Notes under the pieces: model-generated | What the model was told of the DNA's origin: nothing | What the model saw: the letters and a program-made list of their open reading frames with translations, nothing else | Databases searched by the model: none | Made by a program: the position numbers and the translations under genes | Assembly: GCF_001423695.1 (NCBI RefSeq) | Contig: NZ_LMOZ01000002.1 | Location: 62,658-126,657 of the forward strand | DNA length: 64,000 nucleotides | Direction of reading: 5' to 3' | From: Leifsonia sp. Leaf336 | Lineage (GTDB): Bacteria; Actinomycetota; Actinomycetes; Actinomycetales; Microbacteriaceae | Shown here: piece after piece, positions 36,650-44,781 of the stretch | Layout: the number at the start of each line of letters is the position of its first letter | How positions within the stretch are numbered: position 1 is the stretch's first letter

Positions 36650-37131
36650 GCGAGCCGGTCGCGCGGCGCACGGTCGACGGGGAGGTCATCGAGTGGGTGG
36701 TGCCGCCGGCCCGCGCGCTCGCGCTGGGGCTCGAGCCGCATCCCGAGGGAGGCTGGTATCGCCGGACCTGGGCGGCGGGCGCCGTGGTCGCGACCGAGCG
36801 CGGCGACCGTCCGGCCGCGACCCTGATCTACTTCCTGCTGCCTCCCGGGGAGGCGTCCGCCTGGCACGTCGTCACCTCGGACGAGCTCTGGCTCTGGCAC
36901 GGTCCCGACGCGCTCGCCCTGCAGCTGGGAGGCGACGGGGACGCTCCCGCGGACGGTGAGATCGTGACGCTCGGGGCCGACGAGGCAGCGGGCCAGCGCG
37001 CTCAGGCGCTCGTGCCGGCGGGAGTCTGGCAGCGCACGCTGCCCTCCACCGGGGAGACGCTGGTCAGCTGCGTCGTCTCGCCGGGCTTCAGCTTCGACGA
37101 CTTCACGCTCCACGACGTACACAATCCGTAA
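36646..37131 (+). CDS. Cupin of the DUF985 / Cupin_5 family
   Basis: A 161-residue single cupin barrel. LGLEPHPEGGWYRRTW at the N-terminus and SAWHVVTSDELWLWHGPD are signature stretches of DUF985; LVPAGVWQRTLPS closes the barrel. DUF985 proteins bind small ligands and may have isomerase- or epimerase-like activity; the true role is unknown. The ATG overlaps the deaminase stop, and 77 nt later the ABC transporter genes begin. Confidence 0.87.
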   Translation: MSEPVARRTVDGEVIEWVVPPARALALGLEPHPEGGWYRRTWAAGAVVATERGDRPAATLIYFLLPPGEASAWHVVTSDELWLWHGPDALALQLGGDGDAPADGEIVTLGADEAAGQRAQALVPAGVWQRTLPSTGETLVSCVVSPGFSFDDFTLHDVHNP

Positions 37132-37208
37132 CCGTCGGGCGGCCGGCGGCCGTTTCCCTCTACCATCGAATGATTTTGGTCGCCCGAGACCGTCTGAAAG
37201 GTGCCTCC

Positions 37209-38057
37209 GTGTCCGCTGCCTCCTCCCGCTTCACCCGTGCCCTCGCCGCCGTCGGCGCCGCTGTCGTCGTCGCCGCCCTGGCGGCCTGCAGTGCGACCTC
37301 GTCCGGCTCCGCCACGTCGAGCAACGGCCTGCAGACGCAGACCGCCGGCAAGCTCACCATCGCGACCGGCCAGCCGGCGTACTCGCCGTGGGTGATCGAC
37401 GACAAGCCGCAGAGCGGACAGGGCTTCGAGGCGGCCGTCGCGTACGCCGTCGCCGAGAAGCTCGGCTTCGCCAAGAAGGACGTCGTCTGGACCCGCACCA
37501 CCTTCGACAGCGCGATCGCGCCCGGGCCCAAGACATTCGACCTGAACATCCAGCAGTTCACCATCTCGGCCGACCGCAAGAAGGCCGTCGACTTCTCGTC
37601 CCCGTACTACACGACGAGCCAGGCGCTGGTGACAACGAAGTCGTCGCCTGCGGCCTCGGTGACGACGGTGTCGGGTCTCAAGAAGATCAAGATCGGCGTC
37701 GCGACCGCGACCACCACCCTGACGCTCCTCAAGAAGGAGGTCGGCGGCAACGACATCTCGGTGTTCAACTCCAACGACGACGCGGTGCTCGCCCTCAAGA
37801 CCGGTCAGGTCGACGCCGTCGCGACCGACCTCCCGACCGCCTTCTACCTCGCCGACTCGCAGGTCGACAACGGCGTCGTGAGCGGACAGTTCGCCGACAC
37901 CGCCGGCGGCGACCAGTTCGGCATCGTGCTCCCCAAGGACTCGCCCAACACCAAGAAGGTCAGCGAAGCCGTCGACTCCCTCCGCTCCAGCGGCGAGCTC
38001 GACGCGATCACCAAGAAGTGGCTGTCGGCGACGGTGAACGTCCCGGTCTTCAAGTGA
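37209..38057 (+). CDS. Amino-acid-type ABC transporter binding lipoprotein
   Basis: A 282-residue family-3 solute-binding protein. The N-terminus ends in the lipobox LAAC (Cys27), followed by a Ser-rich linker. KLTIATGQPAYSPWVIDDKP and FDLNIQQFTISADRKKAVDF are the standard ligand-cleft segments of polar amino acid binders. GTG start with GAAAGG upstream; an ATG 13 codons earlier lacks such a site. The usual ligand Arg/Asp pattern is atypical (IQQFTIS replaces a common G-x-T-x-R), so the ligand may not be a plain amino acid. Confidence 0.88.
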   Translation: MSAASSRFTRALAAVGAAVVVAALAACSATSSGSATSSNGLQTQTAGKLTIATGQPAYSPWVIDDKPQSGQGFEAAVAYAVAEKLGFAKKDVVWTRTTFDSAIAPGPKTFDLNIQQFTISADRKKAVDFSSPYYTTSQALVTTKSSPAASVTTVSGLKKIKIGVATATTTLTLLKKEVGGNDISVFNSNDDAVLALKTGQVDAVATDLPTAFYLADSQVDNGVVSGQFADTAGGDQFGIVLPKDSPNTKKVSEAVDSLRSSGELDAITKKWLSATVNVPVFK

Positions 38058-38094
38058 TCGCACGTCTTCCCGCCGTGATCGCCGGGAGCTGCGC

Positions 38095-38976
38095 GTGAGC
38101 CCGCGGGCGGCCACGACGCAGACCCGGCTCGACGGCACGCCGGTCAGCGGGATCGAGCTCGACCGCCGCGCCTTCCGCGCCAAGCAGTCGGGCCGGTCGG
38201 TGCTGATCAGTCTCGCGAGCACGATCGTGCTGGCGGCGCTGGTCTGGCTGACCGTCGTCAACACGCCCGGCTGGGCGCTCGTGCAGCAGTCGTTCTTCAA
38301 CGTGAAGATCGGCTGGGAGTACCTCGGCTCGATCCTGGTCGGCCTGTGGCTGAACATCCAGATCCTGTTCTACTCCGCGATCGGCGTCGCGATCTTCGCG
38401 ACGCTGATCGCGATCGTGCGCACCCTCCGCGGGCCGGTCTTCTTCCCGCTGCGCGTCATCGCGACCGTCTACACCGACCTGTTCCGCGGGATGCCGCTGA
38501 TCATCGTGCTCTACCTGGTCGGCTTCGGCATCCCGGCGCTCGGGGTGTTCCCCCGCATGCCGCCTGAGTTCTGGGGCACGACCGCGCTCATCCTCACCTA
38601 CTCCGCGTACGTGGCCGAGGTGCTGCGGGCGGGCATGGAGGCCGTGCACCCCTCCCAGCGGCTCGCGGCGCGCTCGCTCGGCCTCTCGCACGCGCAGATG
38701 CTCCGGCTGGTGGTCATGCCGCAGGGCGTCCGCAAGGTGACGCCGGCGCTCGTGAACGACTTCGTCTCGATGCAGAAGGACGTCGGCCTCGTGTCGGTGC
38801 TCGGCGCCGTCGACGCCGTCCGCGCGGCTCAGATCGCGTCGGCGGACGCTTACAACTTCACCCCCTACATCGTGGCCGGGCTGCTGTTCGTCGCGATCAG
38901 CTGGCCGCTCATCCGCCTCACCGACTGGCTGTCCGCCCGGGCGCAGAAGCGCGAACAGATCGGAGGCACGGTGTGA
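38095..38976 (+). CDS. Amino-acid-type ABC transporter permease
   Basis: A 293-residue His/Glu-type permease. Hydrophobic segments include VLISLASTIVLAALVWLTVV and the core LWLNIQILFYSAIGVAIFA, and the ATPase-contact loop reads LRAGMEAVHPSQRLAARSLG. It is the only permease gene here, so the channel is presumably a homodimer. GTG start; the stop overlaps the ATPase start by 4 nt. Confidence 0.9.
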   Translation: MSPRAATTQTRLDGTPVSGIELDRRAFRAKQSGRSVLISLASTIVLAALVWLTVVNTPGWALVQQSFFNVKIGWEYLGSILVGLWLNIQILFYSAIGVAIFATLIAIVRTLRGPVFFPLRVIATVYTDLFRGMPLIIVLYLVGFGIPALGVFPRMPPEFWGTTALILTYSAYVAEVLRAGMEAVHPSQRLAARSLGLSHAQMLRLVVMPQGVRKVTPALVNDFVSMQKDVGLVSVLGAVDAVRAAQIASADAYNFTPYIVAGLLFVAISWPLIRLTDWLSARAQKREQIGGTV

Positions 38977-39755
38977 CCGCGTCGACACCAGAGCCGCCGG
39001 CCGCCGAGGCCGTCCTCCCCGAGGCCGTTCTCCGCGTCGAGGGTCTCTACAAGAGCTTCGGCGACACCCCGGTGCTGCGGGGGATCGACCTGGAGGTCGA
39101 CCAGCACCAGGTCGTCGTCGCGATCGGCGCCAGCGGCTCCGGCAAGTCGACGCTGCTCAAGACGATCAACCTCCTCGAGCAGATCGACGACGGCCGCATC
39201 TTCCTCAAGGGCGAGGACATCAGCGACCCGCGCATCGACGTGGACCGCACGCGCGCCCGCATCGGTGTGGTGTTCCAGCAGTTCAACCTGTTCCCGCACC
39301 TGAGCGTTCTCGACAACGTGACGCTCGCCAGCCGCAAGGTGCACGGCATCCCGCGCGACGAGGCGGAGGCGACGGCGGTGCAGTGGCTGGAGCGCATCGG
39401 CCTGGGCGCCAAGGTCAAGGACTTCCCCGACCGGCTATCGGGAGGCCAGCAGCAGCGCGTCGCCATCATCCGGGCGATCGTGACCAACCCGGAGCTGCTG
39501 CTGCTCGACGAGATCACCAGCGCCCTCGACCCGCTGCTCGTGGGCGAGGTGCTCGACCTGGTGACGGAGCTGAAGGCCGCGGGCTCCACCATCCTGATGA
39601 CGACCCACGAGATGCAGTTCGCCCGCACGGTCGCCGACCACATCATCTTCCTGAACAACGGGGTGCTCCTGGAGCAGGGGCCGCCGGAGCAGGTCTTCGG
39701 CAACCCGCGCGAGGAGGCCACCCGGCAGTACCTGGCGCGAGTGCACAGCGGCTGA
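38973..39755 (+). CDS. Amino-acid-type ABC transporter ATPase
   Basis: A 260-residue ABC ATPase: Walker A GASGSGKSTLLK, Q-loop VFQQFNLFPHLSV, signature LSGGQQQRVAI, Walker B LLLLDEITSALDP and switch His in MTTHEMQFA. It closely follows the GlnQ/HisP pattern. It completes a three-gene importer directly behind the SAHH-like, deaminase and cupin genes and probably imports the compound those enzymes process. Confidence 0.93.
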   Translation: MTASTPEPPAAEAVLPEAVLRVEGLYKSFGDTPVLRGIDLEVDQHQVVVAIGASGSGKSTLLKTINLLEQIDDGRIFLKGEDISDPRIDVDRTRARIGVVFQQFNLFPHLSVLDNVTLASRKVHGIPRDEAEATAVQWLERIGLGAKVKDFPDRLSGGQQQRVAIIRAIVTNPELLLLDEITSALDPLLVGEVLDLVTELKAAGSTILMTTHEMQFARTVADHIIFLNNGVLLEQGPPEQVFGNPREEATRQYLARVHSG

Positions 39756-39881
39756 GGGGGTCCGAGGCCGGCGCGCCTGCGTTCGACGCCTTCCTGCCTA
39801 GCGCGCGACGGGTGACGATCTGGCCCGGCAGCACGCAGAGTCCTACGATGAGGGCGTCCGCGCTGCCGGGGGAGGACGCCG

Positions 39882-40670
39882 CTGAACTGGTTCTACGACA
39901 CGCCCGAATACATCACGCTGCCCGTCTTCGTGGTGCTGTTCGTGGCGGCGTCGTGCGGCATCGTCCTCCTGCTCCGGCCGTTCGTCCGCCGCAACGCGGT
40001 GGAAGGCGCGCAGTGGGACCGCGTGCTCGGCTACATCGTCGGCACCTTCGGGGTGTTCTTCGGCATCCTCCTCGGCCTCGTGGCGGTCTCGGTCTACAAC
40101 GACTACACCGACGCCCACTCCGCGGCGCTCGAGGAGACGTCGCGGCTGAGCAGCCTCTATCGCTCGGCGGCCGGCCTGCCCGAACCCTTGAGCACTGAAC
40201 TCCAGGACGAGCTGAAGTCCTACACGCGCACGGTGATCGACGGCGACTGGCCGCAACAGGAGCAGGACCAGCTCCCCACCGCAAGCCTGCCGGCCGTCGA
40301 TCGCATTCAGCGCACCATCGACTCGTTCGACCCGCACACCCTGAAGGAGCAGGCGCAGTACGCGCAGATCCTCAGCACCTTCGACTCCTTCGTGGAGGCC
40401 CGGCGCGCACGCACCGACGCCACCACCGTCGAACTGCCGGGCCTGTTCTGGCTGGTGATCTGGGCCGGCGCGATCATCAACGCGGTGCTGATCGGCTTCA
40501 TCGAGGTGAAGAACGTGCGGCAGCACCTGCTGATGGCGGGCCTCCTCGCCCTGTTCATCTCCCTGGTCATGTTCGTGACCGCCGACATGGACCACCCGTA
40601 CGCCGGCTCGATCTCGGTCGACCCTGGCGACTTCGTGCGGCTGCTGCAGCAGTGGGAGCGGAGCGGCTGA
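39882..40670 (+). CDS. DUF4239-like membrane protein, probable CTG start
   Basis: About 262 residues. Two N-terminal helices (VVLFVAASCGIVLLL and YIVGTFGVFFGILLGLVAVS), a roughly 110-residue soluble part with SLYRSAAGLPEPLSTELQ, and two C-terminal helices (FWLVIWAGAIINAVLIGFI, LLMAGLLALFISLVMFVTAD). This is the layout of DUF4239 proteins. A GTG at 39930 is available, but it cuts into helix 1. The codon CTG at 39882, 6 nt after GGGGGAGG, yields NWFYDTPEY, the usual family start. Function unknown. Confidence 0.75.
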   Translation: MNWFYDTPEYITLPVFVVLFVAASCGIVLLLRPFVRRNAVEGAQWDRVLGYIVGTFGVFFGILLGLVAVSVYNDYTDAHSAALEETSRLSSLYRSAAGLPEPLSTELQDELKSYTRTVIDGDWPQQEQDQLPTASLPAVDRIQRTIDSFDPHTLKEQAQYAQILSTFDSFVEARRARTDATTVELPGLFWLVIWAGAIINAVLIGFIEVKNVRQHLLMAGLLALFISLVMFVTADMDHPYAGSISVDPGDFVRLLQQWERSG

Positions 40671-40741
40671 CGCGCGAGATCGTCGTCAACTCGTCTCCGG
40701 ACCGAAATCGCTCGGAAACCCCTGGCTCGTAGATTCGCAGA

Positions 40742-40981
40742 ATGACGGCGCCTTTCATCCTCATGTCGTGCGCGTACTGCGGGCAGGACCGGCCGGTCGC
40801 GGTCGGCGGCAGGCTGCCCATCCACTTCCTCGGCAACGGCGAACCGTGTGCCGGATCCGACCTCGATTCCGTCGACTTCGACGCCGACCCGGTGCGCTCT
40901 GCCGCGATCGCGTACGTGATGCGTGCCGCGGCGCGCAGGCTCACTCCGTTCCGCGGGACCGGGGCCGCGAAGGGCACGTAA
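40742..40981 (+). CDS. Small Cys-containing hypothetical protein
   Basis: A 79-residue protein. SCAYCGQDRPVAVGGRLPIH near the N-terminus holds a CxxC pair and a later His, and GEPCAGSDLD adds another Cys, so it may bind a metal. Downstream it is helical and basic. No family recognised. It stands alone and is followed by a small T-tailed hairpin. Confidence 0.6.
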   Translation: MTAPFILMSCAYCGQDRPVAVGGRLPIHFLGNGEPCAGSDLDSVDFDADPVRSAAIAYVMRAAARRLTPFRGTGAAKGT

Positions 40982-40982
40982 A

Positions 40983-41002
40983 CGCCCTCACCGGGCGATT
41001 TT
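40983..41002 (+). terminator. Rho-independent-like terminator
   Basis: CGCCC - TCACC - GGGCG followed by ATTTT, directly after the small Cys protein gene and facing the convergent oxidoreductase. Confidence 0.65.
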
Positions 41003-41029
41003 AGCGGCCACTGCGTGCCCCTCGGCTGG

Positions 41030-41989
41030 TCACGGGGTGAGGACGATTCGGCCGAAGACGGTGCCGCTGTCCATCCGGCGGTGTGCGTCGGCGGCCTGCT
41101 CCAGGTCGAGGACGTCGTCGACGACGGCGCTGAGCTCGCCGCCCGCCCCAGCGTCGAGCAACTGCGCGCGAGCCGCGTTCCGTTCGGCGACCGGGACGGT
41201 CGCCAGGCTGAAGGTGCCGAAGCTCCGCGATTTCTGGAAGCTCCGGATGAGCGACATGCCGAAGTCGGCGGGAGGGAAGCCCGCCACCGCGCCGACCTGG
41301 ACCATACGTCCGTTCGGCGCGAGCCGGTCTAGGAAGGCGGGCAGTTCCGCGCCTCCGACGATGTCGACGATCACGTCGTAGTCGCTCGGCGCGCTCGAGC
41401 CGCCGCGGCCCGACCTGTCGAGGACGTGTGTCGCTCCCAGCTCGCGCAGCAGTCGTCCTCGCTCGACCGACGATGTCGTCACGGCGATCGAGGTGGCGCC
41501 GGCGCGGGCGGCGAGCTCGATGGCGGCGATCCCGATGCTGCCGGCGGCGCCGCGGACGAGCACGGACTCGCCGGCACGGAAGCGGGCGTGTCTGAGGGCG
41601 AAGTGCGCCACCGTCGCGGCGCTTCCGAGCGCGACGGCATCGATCGCGGACAGGCTCTCGGGCAGCGGGGTGATGTCGTCCAGCTGGGCCACGGCGTGCT
41701 CGGCGTACCCGCCGCCGGTGCTGGTGAACGCCCACACCCGCCGGCCGATCCACGTCGGGTCGACTCCCAGGCCGACCGAGGTGACGATTCCGGCGACCTC
41801 GCTGCCGGGCACGAGACCGGCAGCCCATCCGGAACCCAGCGTCCCGCGGCGGATCACGGCATCCACCCCGCCGACGCCGATCGCTTCGGTCCGCACCGCC
41901 ACCTGTCCCGCCGTCGGCGCGGGAACGGGGAGGTCGGTGAGCTCCATCCCGTCGGGGTCGCCGAAGCTCCGGATCGTCACTGCACGCAT
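41030..41989 (-). CDS. Zinc-free MDR oxidoreductase (quinone reductase-like)
   Basis: A 319-residue NADPH-type reductase. MRAVTIRSFGDPDGMELTDL is the usual family opening, VPGSEVAGIVTSVG belongs to the GroES-like half, and VLVRGAAGSIGIAAIELAAR to the nucleotide site. No zinc ligands. It is divergent from a TetR gene; a perfect GGACG/CGTCC inverted repeat lies between. Expected role: reduction of quinones or enones induced through that repressor. Confidence 0.9.
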   Translation of the reverse strand: MRAVTIRSFGDPDGMELTDLPVPAPTAGQVAVRTEAIGVGGVDAVIRRGTLGSGWAAGLVPGSEVAGIVTSVGLGVDPTWIGRRVWAFTSTGGGYAEHAVAQLDDITPLPESLSAIDAVALGSAATVAHFALRHARFRAGESVLVRGAAGSIGIAAIELAARAGATSIAVTTSSVERGRLLRELGATHVLDRSGRGGSSAPSDYDVIVDIVGGAELPAFLDRLAPNGRMVQVGAVAGFPPADFGMSLIRSFQKSRSFGTFSLATVPVAERNAARAQLLDAGAGGELSAVVDDVLDLEQAADAHRRMDSGTVFGRIVLTP

Positions 41990-42026
41990 GGGGCCTCCTT
42001 CGTGGGCGGGTAGCCTCGACGTTAGT

Positions 42027-42040
42027 GGACGCCTACGTCC
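42027..42040. promoter_or_regulatory. Inverted repeat between the reductase and TetR genes
   Basis: GGACG-CCTA-CGTCC, perfect 5-bp arms, in the 71-nt divergent gap. Its position argues for the TetR start at 42061 and not the GTG at 42025. Confidence 0.6.
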
Positions 42041-42060
42041 GTTTAGAGAAAGTGAGACGC

Positions 42061-42636
42061 ATGCACACGCAGCTGCCTCGGCTACGGGCCGATGCTCGCG
42101 ACAACCGAGAACGGATCATCGTCGCGGCCCGCGCTCTCTTCGCCCAGCGAGGAGTCGATGTCGGGATGCGCGAAATCGCCCGCCGCGCCGGTGTGGGGCC
42201 CGCCACCCTCTATCGCCGGTTTCCTACGCGGCAAGCGGTCATCGACGAGGTGTTCGCCACCGAACTCGACGCCTGCGGGCAGATCGTGCTCGACGCGTGC
42301 GCCGACCCGGACCCCTGGCGAGGCTTCACCTCCGCCCTGCACAGCCTGACATCCCTCAACGTGCGCAATCGATCGTTCGTCGACGCCCTCACCGCTGCGA
42401 GCAGCGTGGAGGGCTCGCTGGTCGCACACCGGAGGGAGCTGCTGGGCATGCTGGCACAGCTCGCCCGCCGCGCTCAGAAGACGGGAGCGCTGCGGTGCGA
42501 CTTCGCGATCGGCGACCTGGTTCTCGCGCTGCGCGCAGGCCGGGGCCTCGCGTCCGGCGACGAAGCGACACGCGATGCGGCGGCGCGGCGTTTCTCCGCC
42601 CTACTGGTCGACGCCTTCCGCGCCTCCGGCCACTGA
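42061..42636 (+). CDS. TetR family transcriptional regulator
   Basis: A 191-residue regulator. RIIVAARALFAQRGVDVGMR and ARRAGVGPATLYRRFPTRQA form the DNA-binding domain (about 18-65). The C-terminal domain resembles that of small TetR proteins linked to oxidoreductases (SLTSLNVRNRSFVDALTAAS). It probably represses the divergent quinone-reductase-like gene. An in-frame GTG upstream would place the operator inside the gene and is not preferred. Confidence 0.88.
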   Translation: MHTQLPRLRADARDNRERIIVAARALFAQRGVDVGMREIARRAGVGPATLYRRFPTRQAVIDEVFATELDACGQIVLDACADPDPWRGFTSALHSLTSLNVRNRSFVDALTAASSVEGSLVAHRRELLGMLAQLARRAQKTGALRCDFAIGDLVLALRAGRGLASGDEATRDAAARRFSALLVDAFRASGH

Positions 42637-42710
42637 TACGAACGACTCGATCGCAGCGGCGTGTTCGTGCGCCCAGGCGGCAAGATCGTCGTGACGATCT
42701 GAACGCCGTC

Positions 42711-42741
42711 TTGACCTCAAGCGCTTGAGGTCTGTTCTGAT
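42711..42741 (+). promoter_or_regulatory. MerR-type promoter with perfect 20-bp operator, leaderless
   Basis: TTGACC (42711-42716), an unusually long 19-nt spacer and TCTGAT (42736-42741), with the perfect palindrome GACCTCAAGCGCTTGAGGTC (42713-42732) in the spacer. The elongated spacer with a dyad is the MerR-activator architecture. The -10 ends 6 nt before the ATG, so the transcript probably starts at the start codon. Confidence 0.85.
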
Positions 42742-42747
42742 GGGGAC

Positions 42748-43188
42748 ATGACAAGGTTCACCATCCAGGACGTGTCCCGGCAGAGCGGGCTCAGCGAGCC
42801 GACGCTGCGGTATTACGAGGAGGTCGGCCTCCTCGGCCCGATCGCCCGCGACGAAAGCAGCGGCCACCGGCGGTACAGCGACGGCGACCTCGACGCGGCC
42901 CAGGTGCTCGCCTGCCTGCGGGCGATGGGCGTCGGCATCGAGGACATGCGCACCTACCAGGCAAACCGGCGGCGCGGTCAGGAGGCCGCGGCCGAGCAGC
43001 GGGACATCCTGCTGCGCCACGCCGACCGGGTGGAGGAGCAGATCGTGACGCTGCGCACCCACCTCGACTACCTCCGGGCGAAGGCGGCGCTGTGGGATGC
43101 GCGCGACCGAGCGGACGCGACGGACGAGGCCGAGGCGCAGGTCGAACTGCACGCCATCCTGCCGCGACTCGAGGCGACGTTCCGATGA
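42748..43188 (+). CDS. MerR family regulator
   Basis: A 146-residue regulator. FTIQDVSRQSGLSEPTLRYY with EEVGLLGPIARDESSGHRRY forms the winged helix, and a long dimerisation coiled coil follows (EQRDILLRHADRVEEQIVTL). No metal-binding cysteines, so it senses an organic compound. It overlaps the SDR gene by 4 nt and has its own dyad promoter, hence autoregulates the two-gene unit. Confidence 0.9.
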   Translation: MTRFTIQDVSRQSGLSEPTLRYYEEVGLLGPIARDESSGHRRYSDGDLDAAQVLACLRAMGVGIEDMRTYQANRRRGQEAAAEQRDILLRHADRVEEQIVTLRTHLDYLRAKAALWDARDRADATDEAEAQVELHAILPRLEATFR

Positions 43189-44180
43189 GCGGCCAGATGA
43201 GCGGCGCACCGAAGGTCCTCGTCACCGGAGGCACCGGCTACCTCGCCACGCGGCTGATCGCCGACCTCCTCACCTCGGGCGTGGACGTGCGCACGACGGT
43301 CAGGAGCCTCGACCGTGCCGACGAGGTGCGGGAGGCCGTGCGGCGCGGTGGCGCCGACGATGCCGGGCTGTCGTTCGCGGCGGCCTCGCTCACGGACGAT
43401 GACGGCTGGTCGCCTGCGCTCGCCGGCATCGAGGAGGTGTACCACGTCGCGTCGCCGATGATCCAGACGACCGACCCCGAGGAGGTCGTCGTCCCGGCCC
43501 GTGACGGAGCGCTGCGCGCGCTGCGGGCGGCCCGTGACGCCGGTGCGCGCCGGGTCGTGCTGACGTCGTCCTTTGCCGCCGTCGGGTACTCGCCGAAACC
43601 CGTGCGCGACTATGACGAGTCCGACTGGACCGACCCGTCGACGCCGGGTCTGCCCGCGTACCCGTTGTCGAAAGCGGTCGCCGAGCGCGCCGCATGGGAC
43701 TTCGTCGAGCGGGAAGGCGGCGACACGGAGCTCGTGGTCGTCAACCCGACCTGGATCGCGGGGCCGACCCTGACCGGCTCCGCACGGTCGTCGCTGCAGT
43801 TCTTCACGGCGATGCTCGACGGCGTGATGACGGCGGTCCCGCGGCAGCGTTTCGGAATCGCGGACGTGCGGGATGTCGCCACGGCGCACATCGCGGCGAT
43901 GACGACGCCCGGCGCTGCGGGCAAGCGCTACCTGCTACTCGCCGACGGCCCGACGATGACGTTCCTCGACGTCGCGAACGTGCTGCGCGCGGAGCTGGGC
44001 GACCTTGCGCGGCGCGTGCCGACCGTGGAGGTGCCGGGAGAGGAGCCCACGCCGCTCGTCATCCACAACGAGCGCGCTAAGGCCGAGCTAGGATTCCGGC
44101 CGCGGCCGGCGGTCGAGACGATCGTCGAGACGGCGATCAGCCTCCGCGATCTCGGGATGCTCGCCGCCCATGGTGTTTAA
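43185..44180 (+). CDS. Extended SDR / NAD-dependent epimerase-reductase
   Basis: A 331-residue extended short-chain reductase. VLVTGGTGYLATRLIADLLT binds the cofactor, VVLTSSFAAVG gives the catalytic Ser, and YPLSKAVAERAAW the Tyr and Lys. It belongs to the dihydroflavonol-reductase/cinnamoyl-CoA-reductase-like branch, so aldehyde or ketone reduction by NADPH is likely. The start overlaps the MerR stop. A decayed copy of its last about 50 nt lies at 45403. Confidence 0.9.
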   Translation: MSGQMSGAPKVLVTGGTGYLATRLIADLLTSGVDVRTTVRSLDRADEVREAVRRGGADDAGLSFAAASLTDDDGWSPALAGIEEVYHVASPMIQTTDPEEVVVPARDGALRALRAARDAGARRVVLTSSFAAVGYSPKPVRDYDESDWTDPSTPGLPAYPLSKAVAERAAWDFVEREGGDTELVVVNPTWIAGPTLTGSARSSLQFFTAMLDGVMTAVPRQRFGIADVRDVATAHIAAMTTPGAAGKRYLLLADGPTMTFLDVANVLRAELGDLARRVPTVEVPGEEPTPLVIHNERAKAELGFRPRPAVETIVETAISLRDLGMLAAHGV

Positions 44181-44204
44181 TGAGGTATTCTCAGAATTAG
44201 AAAG

Positions 44205-44242
44205 GGCGAGTCACGCCTGGCGCCAACGGCCGGTGACTCGCC
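44205..44242. terminator. Bidirectional hairpin between convergent genes
   Basis: GGCGAGTCAC - 18 nt - GTGACTCGCC, a perfect 10-bp stem between the SDR and SnoaL-like genes, flanked by AAAG and CTT. Confidence 0.7.
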
Positions 44243-44278
44243 TTCACCATGTCCGGGCGGCGGCGCGTCGAGACGCGC

Positions 44279-44707
44279 TCACCCGAGCCGCCCCAGCTGC
44301 AACAGGATCGCGAAGCGGTCCGGCACGCCCCAGTGCTCGACGATCCTGCCGTCCGCAACGCGCGCGATGTCGATGACCGTGAAGTGCACGCTCTTGCCCG
44401 TCGGCGGCCCCATGAACGGGCCGGTGTTGGTGCCCTCACCCGTCGCGCGCACCCAGACGATGTCGTCCGCGACGGCCCAGTCCTCCACGGTGAAGCGGAG
44501 GTCGGGCATTGCCCGGTGCACGTCGAGCATGGCCCCTTTGACCTTCTCGATCGCCGCCGCTCCGGTGCCGCTCAGGCCGAGCTGGTGCTCGACGATGTCG
44601 GTGGAGCAGAGCTCGTCGACGATGTCGATGTCACCGCCGGCGAACCCTTCGGCGAGCATCCGCTCGATGATGCGCACCTCGTCGGGTGCGGTTCGTGTTC
44701 CACTCAT
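44279..44707 (-). CDS. SnoaL-like polyketide cyclase / ester cyclase family protein
   Basis: A 142-residue cone-shaped alpha+beta barrel protein of the NTF2-like group. AMPDLRFTVEDWAVADDIVW and GPFMGPPTGKSVHFTVIDIA with GRIVEHWGV are typical SnoaL/ester-cyclase stretches. Such proteins are isomerases or cyclases or only bind ligand; the substrate is unknown. The ATG at 44705-44707 has GGAGG upstream. It is divergent from a TetR gene, with a 17-bp palindrome between. Confidence 0.85.
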   Translation of the reverse strand: MSGTRTAPDEVRIIERMLAEGFAGGDIDIVDELCSTDIVEHQLGLSGTGAAAIEKVKGAMLDVHRAMPDLRFTVEDWAVADDIVWVRATGEGTNTGPFMGPPTGKSVHFTVIDIARVADGRIVEHWGVPDRFAILLQLGRLG

Positions 44708-44739
44708 GATCGAACCTCCTTGCATTAGTAGTGCATTCG

Positions 44740-44774
44740 ATGCAGTGACACTGCATTCAACACAGTATTAGTGT
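44740..44774 (+). promoter_or_regulatory. TetR operator and leaderless promoter
   Basis: ATGCAGTG-A-CACTGCAT (44740-44756) is a perfect 17-bp palindrome; TGCAT-TCG-ATGCA overlaps it on the left. GTGACA (44745-44750), 18 nt and TAGTGT (44769-44774) lie 7 nt before the GTG at 44782, so the operator covers the -35 box and the message is probably leaderless. Confidence 0.75.
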
Positions 44775-44781
44775 GATCCTC

